A stretch of 12,144 nucleotides of DNA from an uncultured Actinomycetes bacterium (GTDB lineage: Bacteria > Actinomycetota > Actinomycetes > S36-B12). The stretch covers positions 1 through 12,144 of the forward strand of contig CAINGG010000345.1 in NCBI GenBank assembly GCA_903848435.1, read 5' to 3'. The translations under genes were made by a program, and so were the position numbers. Each line of letters opens with the position of its first letter. Within the stretch, counting starts at the first letter, position 1. The notes beneath the pieces were generated by a model. That model ran no database searches. It saw nothing but the letters and a program-made list of their open reading frames with translations, and was not told the DNA's origin. Positions 1-8,400 of the stretch are shown here, in pieces.

Positions 1-31
1 CGCTCTCACCCAAGCCACCGAGTAGCGCCGT

Positions 32-59
32 TCGCCGGGCGGATTGCTCCACCCGGCGA
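32..59 (-). terminator. Hairpin after RHS-1, candidate terminator
   Basis: On the minus strand the hairpin begins 43 nt past the RHS-1 stop codon. Two 12-nt arms (48-59 and 32-43) pair fully, with one G-U wobble, around a GCAA (GNRA-type) tetraloop. The stem is mostly G-C. No run of U follows, so this is not a classical intrinsic terminator, but U-poor hairpins after genes are common in high-GC actinomycetes. The rest of the 102-nt stretch to the window edge shows no gene. The hairpin could equally be a 3'-end stabiliser or part of an element that continues beyond the window. Confidence 0.55.
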
Positions 60-102
60 CACCTTCCACCCGGAGAATCCTGCGAGGGATGTGCGACGGC
101 CT

Positions 103-3100
103 CTAGACATCCTGGAATGGGTGGAGAATGAACTGCCGGTACTTCTCCCGGTACTTCTCGGGGATCTCAATGGACTTTATGGTAGCCGACGAGATCGTAC
201 TGTCGCCCAACACCTGGTCCCGAACCGACTGCACCTGGACGACGGGCGCCTGCTGCACCACGTTCGGCGGATTGCTGCGCGGCACCTGCACGGGCACGGG
301 ATTGACATTCTGCGGTCCCTGATTGGGTCCCATGAGGTCATCCCACGTTGGGTTATCCGGGATCGTGTTGCGGTTGGCGGCTACCGCCCCTGCCTCGGGA
401 CTTCCCGAGAACGACCTGTGGCTGGCATGAAGTCCCTTGCCCGGCTTGACCTTGACCATGCCGAGGGTCCACAGGGCCTTCGCCCGGGGCCACCTCTTGA
501 ACACCGCGCGCGAATAGAACGCGGTAGCGCCGACGGCGCCGAAGTAGCCGAGGACCACCGCTCCGAGGCTCGCTCCAATGGCCGCGCCGATGGACGCACC
601 AGTGTCCAACGACGACTTCACCTTGAGGTAGGTGCCAAGCCCCACGGCACCCACGCCCACGGTGCCGAGCACGGCCCCGATGGCGGCGACGGTGCGGCCT
701 TTCCACCGGACCACCTGAGAGGCGTGCTGCGCAGCCATGAGCGACCGGAAACCCATCATGCGGCCGAGCATGAAGGCACCACCGCCGAGGATTGCGGCCC
801 CGGCGCCCGCATAGAGGGCGATGTCACTCATGGTGTCTTCCGTCATGTTGCCTGAGCTATCCGACGAGTTGATCGGATCGCCGTTGGTGTAGCCGTACAT
901 GTTGTAGCCGGACTCCAGCACCGGGTCTGGCGCCAGGAAGGCACCGAGCGCCGGGTGGTAGGGCCGCGCGCCCATGAGCGTGATGGATGACGTGCCGGGC
1001 AGTGTCTCCTGACCCGACCCGGCCTTCCAGGCGTACGTCGGCAGGGCATTGCCGGAAGCCTTCGGCGTGACCAGAGGCTCACCGAAGGGCCCGAAGCGAT
1101 CGGCAAGGCCCGTCGTCGACCCCGGCACGGCGACCGTGCCCGATCCCAGCGAGGGAACGTCCACCGTGACGAGGGCAGAGCCATCGAGCCCGACGAGCGT
1201 CAGTGTCGCCGTCGACCCCGGCGCGGTGCGCACGAGCGCTCCCCCCGGCAATCCGTAGATCACCGACTCGACTCCGGAGATCACGTCACCGGTGATGTCG
1301 AAGAGGAAAGATCCGGAGTAGCGCAGCGTGCTGCTGCCCGTGTCATCGGTGACGGTCTTGTCGAAGATCGAACCGCCATAGGTGTTCATCACGGTGCGTA
1401 CCAGACCGGTGCGATCAGCCGCGATCTCGTCGATCCGCGTCAGGGTGGTGCCACTGCCCCACTGCAATGCAGCCGCACGCGGGCCCGAGATGCCAGTGAC
1501 GCGCCCGAGCCCGTCGTAGGTGATCTCGCTGGTGCTCCCGTCGCCCACGATCAGTGGATCGGTGCTCGACACCGGACGTCCCTGGTCGTCGTAGCAGATG
1601 ACGTAGTCGACGCCAGTGCGCGAGCCGCCGGTGCGCAGCGAGTCAAGGCCGGCCCCCGAGTACGACGACCCACACGCGGCCGCCTGCTGGGCAGCGAAGG
1701 CGTAGCTGTAGGTGGCCGAGGCGAATTCGCCCGTGCCTGTGATGATCGCGCGCTCAAGGCGACCGGCGTCGTCGTAGAGGTAACCGCGTGACTCTGAACT
1801 CGCTTCGCTGCCGGTGACACTGAGTTCAGCGGAGAGAGTGCGGCCGAAGTCCGATGCCGTGCGCTTGTCCGAGATCCTGGTGAATCGCGCATCGGGGGTG
1901 ACGATGGTGACCTCGCCCGGGCTGCCATTGGGCAAGCGGGTGACAGCTCGGCTCACGCCGTCGGCGTAGGTCACCGAGTCAAGGGCGCCGGTCGCCGAGT
2001 CATAGGCGAGCGTTGCCGCGAGTACGCCGTTGACACTCACGGTCTCGAGTACGCCGTCGGTGGATCGGTGGGTGTAGGTGAACACCAGTGGGGCAGCGCC
2101 GGAGGACGCCGGCGGGGTCTGCGTGACCTTCGACACGAGCCCGCCCGCGTCATACTCCGTCGTCGTGACGACGCCCGCGTGATCGGTGCTCGAGACCTCG
2201 CGGCCGCCGAGGTCCACGGTGACCGTTGATGTCACGGACGTGTTCGGCTTCACCGGAGCGGCAGATCCGTGCGAGATCGTCTGCGAGGTCACGCGTGGGT
2301 CGCCGCCGACGGCGTAGGTCGTCGTCGTGGACTCAATGAGCTTGCCCGCCGAATCGAAGTGCTCCTCGGTGAGCAGGTTGCCCGCAACGTCATATGTGAA
2401 GCAACTGGTCTGCGATTCACCCTGACCGACAATCACGGCCGCGCGGATGAAGCCCCAGCCGTCGTAGTACTGCGTGATCGTCGTGCCGTCCTGACGGGTG
2501 ACGGTCTTGCCCTGGCCGGTCTGCGTCAGTGACTCGCCGCCGCACACTGCAGGCGTCGTGGCCTTCTCACCCACGCCCCAGTAGGAAGTGGTGACCTTCT
2601 TGCCGCTGGGCATCGTCGAACTGACGAGGCGACTTTGCGGGCCGCCGGAGTATTCGAATTCGACCGTCAGACCGCCCGTGCCGCTGACGCTCGCCGGGCG
2701 ACCGTCCGCAGGATTGGGGAACTCGTAGCGCGTCTCGTTCTCGCTGCGCATGCCGCTTGCGACGTCGTTGCTGGATGCGACGGTATTGAGCGCATACCCG
2801 GGAGACACCTCGTCGTCGGGAATACGACCCGGGTCCTTGCCGACCGGCGCCGCGGACACCTCGACCCAGCCGTCCGAGCCGGCCTGGGAGATCTGCAGGG
2901 TCACGCTCTTGGGTCCCTTGGGCAGGTCCTTGATCACGCAGGGGTCACCCTCGCACGGAGTGGTGCCCACGATCAGCGCCGCCGTGGTGCCGCCTGACGA
3001 CGTCACCCGGAACTGCCAGCCGTCGGCGGCACCGACTTTGTCGTCGGCGTCATTGGGCGTCCACACGCCGGTTGCCTGAGCCGAGAACTGCGAAGGTCGA

Positions 3101-5334
3101 CCGGACCACTCCACAGAGAGGGCACTGCGGTCGTAGGACGAGCGCCAGAACTCCGCGGTGGCCGCGCCACCGAACTGATCCTTCGCGTAGGTGAGCGCGC
3201 GCAGACCCGTCAGCGGCTTGTCCTGCCCGTCGACAAACTCCGTGTCGTACGTGCGCTCGAGCACCATGCCGGAACCCGCGCTCACCGGACCCTCGGTCTT
3301 CGTGACCAGGCCGAGGTCGTTGTAGGTGAACTTCGTGACCCGGTCGGCGACATCCTTCGACGAGCGGACCTGTCCTTGCATGGCATCTGCCGAACGCGAC
3401 AGCTCCATGCCGGCCGAGTCCCGGACGCGTACGGGCGACAGCAACTGCGGGTCGAACCACCCCTCCTGGTAGGTCGCGTAGCTGCCCGTCCCCGAGGTAG
3501 TGACACGGCCCATCACGGCGTTGGCGAGTGACGGGTCGTCGACCCAGGCGCGAACGGCTGCGGAGTTGATGCCGGGGAAGTCGATGGTGCGCACCATGGG
3601 CGTGCCACCGACCGTCGCCGGAGCATCGGACATTCGGAAGGCACGGCCCTGCGCGTCGTAGGACACGGAGGTCGTCAGTCCGGCGGCTGCTGGCTCGAAG
3701 GTGGCGACCTGGCTCACCAGGGTGGTGCGAGTGGAGACGATCCGGCCGCGGGTGTCCCAGCCCCAGATCGAGCCCTCGTTGCCCGGATCCTTAACCAGGC
3801 CGATCTGCGCATCGCTGCCTGCACCGACGTAGCCGACCTCACTGCGTAGTCCGTCGGGATAGGTGATAGCGCAGAGCTTGCCGTCCGGCACGGCCGCGAA
3901 GCCGTACGCCGTCCAGTCGGCACACGAGCCGCTTCCCTGGTAGTCGAGCGTGATCGACGCACCGATGTCATTGGTGACGCGAGCCAGGCGCCCCTGGCCG
4001 TCCCACGCGATTGTGCTGATCTCCCCTTCGGGGGCGATGACCGTCACGGCCTTGCCGTCGCGGAAGCGCGTGGTCACCCCCTGCGTGTCGGTGAACTCCC
4101 ACGTGGTGTCACTCACCCAGACCAGCGAGTTGCGGAAGCCCGCGGTGCCGCCCATCTGCTCGTAGACGCCCAGCGGATTGCGCACGAAGGACAGTTCACC
4201 GCCGTCCCAGCCAACCAGGGTCACGACGTCGGGCAACTCACCCGGGGTGACATCCGACTGCGTGCCCGCAGTCTCCAGCGGTCCGGAGGTCGTCGGCTGG
4301 GGATCGGTGGCGGTAGCGCCAGCGCTGACACGAGATGCGTCACCCCACACGACGGTCTCGCCCACATCGAGGCCAACGCGCACCTGCACGGTGCCCTTGG
4401 CTGGCACCGGGATGCGCGTATCGACATCAGGCTGGGCGAAGTCGGTCGACGTCTTCTTGACGACCTTCCAGTCGCGGCCCTTCGCCCTCGTTGCGACGAG
4501 GATGCGATCGACCTCGGTGAGTTCGTCAGTCGGATACGCGAAGGAGACGGTTGCCGTGCGCGAACCCTGGACACGCGCGGCTTGGGGGGCTGACGGTACG
4601 TCGACCGCCTCGACCATCGCGCCTTCCTCGGTCAACGTCGCCCACGCCGAGCCCGTGCTTGCGGTCATGAACCAGCCGTTGGGCAGCCCGGGCGCGGTGG
4701 CGCCACCCGACGTCCACGACAGTCCGACGCTCACCAGGGCTCCGGGGCTCGGCAGCACACGCGAACCCCAGCCCGATGACACGCTTCCGGTCACCGTCGA
4801 GACATTGATGCCACCGGCTTCGATGGCGGGCCCGCCCGTGGCGCCACGGACTCCGACACTGAATCGGCCGGCCGAGATCCACTCGCCGTCCGACTCGACC
4901 TCGACGGCGTACAGGCCACCGGCAGCAAGCCTCTTGTCGACCTCAGCCCAGCCCTTGGACATCGTGCCTTCGGCCACCACCGTGGAGTTGCGCGAGACGA
5001 GGTCGACGATCCGATAGGCAAGGTTGTCGAATTCCTTCAACGCCTTCGCGTAGACCAGCGGGAAGTCACCCTCGATGATCGAGCCGTTAGGAAGCACCGC
5101 CACCTGCGGCGGCACACCGGGCCACAACTCGCCCGAGCTCGATGCCACCGTCTTGATCGGACCCACCGTCTCGATGCCGGCCACGACGCTGGCGCGTGCC
5201 TGATCGGCTGCGCGCTGCAGGGCACTCGAAGAGTCCTCCTCTGCCTGAGCAGCCGGGGCGACCGCCCCGTAGAGCAGCCCGACGGCGAGGGCACCCGCGC
5301 AGGCAGCGGCGAAGGTGGGCGACGGCTTCGGCAT
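103..5334 (-). CDS. RHS-1: exported RHS/YD-repeat protein with PA14-like insert and hydrophobic C-terminal region
   Basis: This 1743-aa protein should be exported by Sec. It starts with Lys3, a hydrophobic stretch (about 8-25) and a cleavage site after an Ala-Gln-Ala motif near residue 31. A short signature with AGIETVGPI follows (about 47-63). Residues 170-235 resemble the opening block of RHS proteins, and 245-340 look FN3-like (inference). YD repeats include Tyr559, 671, 957, 981, 1061, 1187, 1248 and 1273. They are interrupted by a PA14-like domain (about 721-830). The RHS-associated core end is at 1453-1495 (ARPYHP, APDP, YGY). Three Gly-rich hydrophobic segments follow (1505-1527, 1548-1570, 1579-1607), then a basic stretch, a Pro/Gln/Val-rich linker (1670-1702) and a charged helix at the C-terminus. 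Such YD repeats build a hollow beta shell in known RHS and TcC proteins. The tail matches no toxin I know. ATG 5334 is preferred because GGAG lies 9 nt upstream; an in-frame ATG at 5349 has no such site, and the frame stays open to 5472. Confidence 0.93.
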   Translation of the reverse strand: MPKPSPTFAAACAGALAVGLLYGAVAPAAQAEEDSSSALQRAADQARASVVAGIETVGPIKTVASSSGELWPGVPPQVAVLPNGSIIEGDFPLVYAKALKEFDNLAYRIVDLVSRNSTVVAEGTMSKGWAEVDKRLAAGGLYAVEVESDGEWISAGRFSVGVRGATGGPAIEAGGINVSTVTGSVSSGWGSRVLPSPGALVSVGLSWTSGGATAPGLPNGWFMTASTGSAWATLTEEGAMVEAVDVPSAPQAARVQGSRTATVSFAYPTDELTEVDRILVATRAKGRDWKVVKKTSTDFAQPDVDTRIPVPAKGTVQVRVGLDVGETVVWGDASRVSAGATATDPQPTTSGPLETAGTQSDVTPGELPDVVTLVGWDGGELSFVRNPLGVYEQMGGTAGFRNSLVWVSDTTWEFTDTQGVTTRFRDGKAVTVIAPEGEISTIAWDGQGRLARVTNDIGASITLDYQGSGSCADWTAYGFAAVPDGKLCAITYPDGLRSEVGYVGAGSDAQIGLVKDPGNEGSIWGWDTRGRIVSTRTTLVSQVATFEPAAAGLTTSVSYDAQGRAFRMSDAPATVGGTPMVRTIDFPGINSAAVRAWVDDPSLANAVMGRVTTSGTGSYATYQEGWFDPQLLSPVRVRDSAGMELSRSADAMQGQVRSSKDVADRVTKFTYNDLGLVTKTEGPVSAGSGMVLERTYDTEFVDGQDKPLTGLRALTYAKDQFGGAATAEFWRSSYDRSALSVEWSGRPSQFSAQATGVWTPNDADDKVGAADGWQFRVTSSGGTTAALIVGTTPCEGDPCVIKDLPKGPKSVTLQISQAGSDGWVEVSAAPVGKDPGRIPDDEVSPGYALNTVASSNDVASGMRSENETRYEFPNPADGRPASVSGTGGLTVEFEYSGGPQSRLVSSTMPSGKKVTTSYWGVGEKATTPAVCGGESLTQTGQGKTVTRQDGTTITQYYDGWGFIRAAVIVGQGESQTSCFTYDVAGNLLTEEHFDSAGKLIESTTTTYAVGGDPRVTSQTISHGSAAPVKPNTSVTSTVTVDLGGREVSSTDHAGVVTTTEYDAGGLVSKVTQTPPASSGAAPLVFTYTHRSTDGVLETVSVNGVLAATLAYDSATGALDSVTYADGVSRAVTRLPNGSPGEVTIVTPDARFTRISDKRTASDFGRTLSAELSVTGSEASSESRGYLYDDAGRLERAIITGTGEFASATYSYAFAAQQAAACGSSYSGAGLDSLRTGGSRTGVDYVICYDDQGRPVSSTDPLIVGDGSTSEITYDGLGRVTGISGPRAAALQWGSGTTLTRIDEIAADRTGLVRTVMNTYGGSIFDKTVTDDTGSSTLRYSGSFLFDITGDVISGVESVIYGLPGGALVRTAPGSTATLTLVGLDGSALVTVDVPSLGSGTVAVPGSTTGLADRFGPFGEPLVTPKASGNALPTYAWKAGSGQETLPGTSSITLMGARPYHPALGAFLAPDPVLESGYNMYGYTNGDPINSSDSSGNMTEDTMSDIALYAGAGAAILGGGAFMLGRMMGFRSLMAAQHASQVVRWKGRTVAAIGAVLGTVGVGAVGLGTYLKVKSSLDTGASIGAAIGASLGAVVLGYFGAVGATAFYSRAVFKRWPRAKALWTLGMVKVKPGKGLHASHRSFSGSPEAGAVAANRNTIPDNPTWDDLMGPNQGPQNVNPVPVQVPRSNPPNVVQQAPVVQVQSVRDQVLGDSTISSATIKSIEIPEKYREKYRQFILHPFQDV
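136..159 (-). repeat. Perfect 12-nt tandem duplication in the RHS-1 C-terminus
   Basis: The 12 bases ccggtacttctc (plus strand) occur twice with no gap, at 136-147 and 148-159. In the RHS-1 frame they encode EKYR twice, at residues 1726-1733, inside the charged C-terminal helix. The identical codons point to a recent in-frame duplication rather than two conserved protein repeats. Confidence 0.9.
850..978 (-). other. RHS-associated core end of RHS-1
   Basis: Residues 1453-1495 carry the family hallmark: a GARPYHPALGAF block, APDP, then YNMYGYTNGDPIN. Asp1470 (in APDP) and Asp1492 (in SSDSSG) are 22 residues apart. In TcC and RHS proteins this region closes the shell and holds aspartates needed for self-cleavage of the C-terminal piece. 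The second motif, usually DPxG, reads DSSG here. Confidence 0.88.
2845..3174 (-). other. PA14-like domain inside the YD repeats of RHS-1
   Basis: Residues 721-830 break the YD periodicity. The order of motifs recalls PA14 domains: an aromatic opening, a W-x-G in the middle, a GWQFRVTSSGG strand, a small strand with IVG, then LPKGPKSVTLQ and a closing GWVEV strand. PA14 folds usually bind carbohydrate. Cys794 and Cys799 (C-x4-C) replace part of the usual loop. RHS-2 has the same insert at the same place, so it is a real module. The PA14 assignment is by eye only. Confidence 0.5.
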
Positions 5335-5343
5335 GACCGGTGA

Positions 5344-5347
5344 CTCC
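5344..5347 (-). promoter_or_regulatory. Ribosome binding site that decides the RHS-1 start
   Basis: GGAG on the minus strand lies 9 nt before ATG 5334. No purine-rich site precedes the alternative ATG at 5349, whose leader is C-rich. The shorter product also begins directly with a compact signal peptide. Confidence 0.6.
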
Positions 5348-5389
5348 ATCCGTGGGGGACGACGTACAAGGAAAGTAGTGCCTGGGTGT

Positions 5390-5455
5390 GGCGGTTTGCC
5401 AGCCGAGGCGGCCAGAACGGTGAACCTGAGAAACCGCCCATGGAGAGCCCTCGGC
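5390..5455 (-). promoter_or_regulatory. Interleaved inverted repeats in the gap between RHS-2 and RHS-1
   Basis: The 127-nt gap (5335-5461) holds two perfect inverted repeats that cross each other. Arms of 8 nt (5431-5438 and 5390-5397, GGCGGTTT with AAACCGCC) interleave with arms of 7 nt (5449-5455 and 5402-5408, GCCGAGG with CCTCGGC). As RNA they could form alternative hairpins or a pseudoknot, 6 nt past the RHS-2 stop. This could set the ratio of RHS-1 to RHS-2, but such short arms can arise by chance in GC-rich DNA. I see no other element and no small gene in the gap. Confidence 0.35.
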
Positions 5456-5461
5456 CGACCT

Positions 5462-8400
5462 TTACGGTGCAAATGACCCCTTCAGTGACGACGACACGCT
5501 GACGCGCACGGTGCGCAGGCTTTCGACGTCGGAGATGTCGAAGCCCAGGCTGAGTCGACCCACGTTCTCCGAGACAGCGTTGCGCCCGCCGTTGCTCAAC
5601 TCACCGACGCTCATCCGCAGCGTCTGCGGCAGTGACACGGGACGGGTAGCCGACGTGAGAGCGCTGCCCGCGAGATCGTCACTGAACTCGCTCGCCAGAT
5701 TGGCACCGCCGACCGCATTGGCCTGACGTGCCCTCCACCACGCGCGAACGCTCAGCGCCTTTCGACCAGCCCACTTCACGATCGGCACGGCCAGGGTGCC
5801 GAGGCCGGCAATGGTCTGCGTCCAGCCCAGCACGGAGCGGAAGACGTCCAGTCCCTCACTCGGTTCGGTCTGCGTCAGCACCGATTGCTCCAGTGCCTTG
5901 CCGGCGAGCATCCCCAGCCCGATGGGCGCGACCCACACCAGGCCGATGTACGTCGCCCAGGCGCCTAGGCCCGCACCTGTCGCCGGTGCTGCCATGCCCA
6001 GCGTGGCGATATCGGCGACGACCGTGGCGACGACGAGCACCGCGGTGATCACCATCCAGAACCAACTCCACTCGTTGGCCGCGCCCGTGCGATCGGTGCC
6101 ATTGACCGGATCAGCACCGGCGTAGCCGTAGAGGTTGGTACCGCTGTCGAGATCAGGGTCGGGAGCCAGGAACATCCCGGCCGCAGGGAGATAGGGACGC
6201 GCTCCCATGAGCGTGATCCCTGCCTCGCCGCCCAGGGTCTCGCGTCGGTCGGCGGACTGCCACAGGTAGCAGGGCACGGCGTCGAGCAGCGACGGGCGCG
6301 CGGTGAGCGGCTCGCCGTAGGGTCCGAAGCGCTCGGCCACGCCGGCGCGACCCGACGGCAGTGACCCGCTGACGCCCGAGATGGCCGCCTGGGGCAGGTC
6401 GATGACCGCCAGGAGCGAGCCATCGAGTCCGGTGAGCGACAAGGTGGGCACCTGGCCGACGTCCGCGCGCACGCGAGCGCCGCCGGGCAGGGAGTACTCC
6501 ACCACGCGTACGCCGGTGTCATCGAGCATGAGGACGGGGGCACTCGAGGCGGCGCTCACGTAGGAATAGCGCAACTCATCCGTCATCGCACCGCTGCTCA
6601 CCTGCTTGACGACGGTGCGCCCGGCGTAGGTCGACAGTGTCGTCGAGGTGCCGCCGTCGATCAGGCGCGCGAGCGAGGTGCCCGCACCCCAGGTGAGTTG
6701 CAGGTCGGCCTTGCCGTCGATCGCGCTGACGCGCCCGAGGCCGTCGTAGGTGAACGTCGCGGCCGATCCAGCTGCTGCCAGCAAGGGATCGGTCGTGCTG
6801 ACCAGGCGCCCGGCGTCGTCGTAGCAGGTCACGTAAGCCGTGCCGCCGCGCGAGCCGCCCGTGCGCAGCACATCGGCCCCGGCACCCGGGTAGGCACCGC
6901 CGCAGGAGGCGTCCTGGCTCGCGGCGAACTCGTAGCCGAAGCGGGTGGGCGCATCCGCCTGCACGACGACGGCCTCGGTGAGGCGCCCTGCGACGTCGTA
7001 GGTGTAGCCCCGGGCCTCGTCGAGCACCAACGTGCCATCAACGCGAGCCCAGGTCTCGTCGCCCACGATGCGGCCAAACTCGCTGACCGTCTGCGACTGC
7101 TGGAAGCGCGTCTCGCCGCTCACGATCGACAGTGCCGTCGGCCGTCCGGTCGCACCGTTGGTCATACCGGCCGTTACCGCGCCGCCGGCGTAGCTGACCG
7201 AGCCGACACTCGCCTGCCCGTCGACGTACGCGACATCAGCCATGGTGACGCCATTCACGCTGACACGCGTGGGCGCGGCATCAGTGCTGCGGTACTCGTA
7301 CGCGAAGGTGACCAGCGGTGCCGACGCGCCCGAGGGCGTCACCGCGATCGTCGCCGGTTCGCCGAGCGAGGTGTACGTCGTCACGGTCGTTGTCCCCGAC
7401 TCGTCGACGTAACGCACGGGTAGTCCGGCCCAGTTCAGCAGCGTCTGCGTGGTGACCGCGCTCCCCGCGTCGACGGGTGCGGCAGGTCCGTGGGTGATCG
7501 TCTGGCGGATCGCCAGCGGGTTGCCGTCGATGCCGATCTCCTGGCGCGACTCCTCGATGAGTGCGCCGCTGCTGTCATAGACGGCGGACCGCACCAGGCG
7601 GCCGTCATCGGCGTACTCGCGGCAGGCGGTTTCGCTCGAGCGCCCACCCGCGCCCGTCGTCACGATGGCGAGCTGACGACCGCGGATGTCGAAGAACGTC
7701 TCGACCGTCGATCCGTCCTGTCGTGTCACCTTGCGAGGCAGGCCGGACGCCACCGCGGATCCCGTGCACACGGACGGCAGGCTGGCCGATCCGGAGTCCG
7801 GCCAGTATTCGGTCAGCTGGGCCTTGCCGCCGGGAGTGGTGTAGCTGATGACGCGGCCCCAGCCCGACGACTCGTAGGCGAGCGACGAGCTGTAGCCACC
7901 GGGTGTCTCCACCGTGGTGACCTTGCCCGTCTCCGGGTTGGCGTAGGTGTAGTCGACCGCGGGCTCGGACTCGGAGCCGACGAACGTGTCGTTGGAGGTC
8001 GCGCGCGTGCGATTGTTGAAGCCGGGCTTCACGAGTTCAACCGCCACACGCGACGGCTTGTCGCTGCCGATGCCTACGTCGACGCTGAACCAGCCCGATG
8101 GCGGTCCGCTGAGCACTTCGACGCTGACCTGCTTCGGTCCCTTCGGAAGTTCGGTGAAGGTGCACGACGGCCCATCGCAGGCATGACCCTCGACGACGAA
8201 CTGCACCTCGGCGCCCTGCACCTGCTCGACCGCGAAGGTCCAGCCTTCATCCCGAGCGCGCTTGTCGTCGTCCTCGCTGGGCGTCCAGATCGCCTGGGCG
8301 ACGGCCGACCGAGTCCGGTCGTCCCACGAGGCGGAGAGTCCACCGCCTGCGCCCGGCGTCCAATGGTCGGGCCGGGCCGCTCCGGTGAACCCCTCACCGG

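Noticed and set aside
103..510. A known toxin domain at the RHS-1 C-terminus
   Set aside because: I looked for nuclease, HINT, deaminase and ADP-ribosyltransferase motifs and saw none; the region is basic, then Pro/Gln/Val-rich, then a short helix.
5372..5377. TACTTT on the minus strand as a -10 box for RHS-1
   Set aside because: No convincing -35 element lies 16-18 nt upstream, so a promoter here is not supported.
5335..5461. An immunity gene between the two RHS genes
   Set aside because: The gap is only 127 nt and has no reading frame with a ribosome site on the minus strand.
5335..5472. Longer starts for RHS-1 at 5472 or 5349
   Set aside because: The start at 5472 overlaps RHS-2 and buries the signal peptide. 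The start at 5349 has no ribosome site, whereas 5334 has GGAG at 9 nt.
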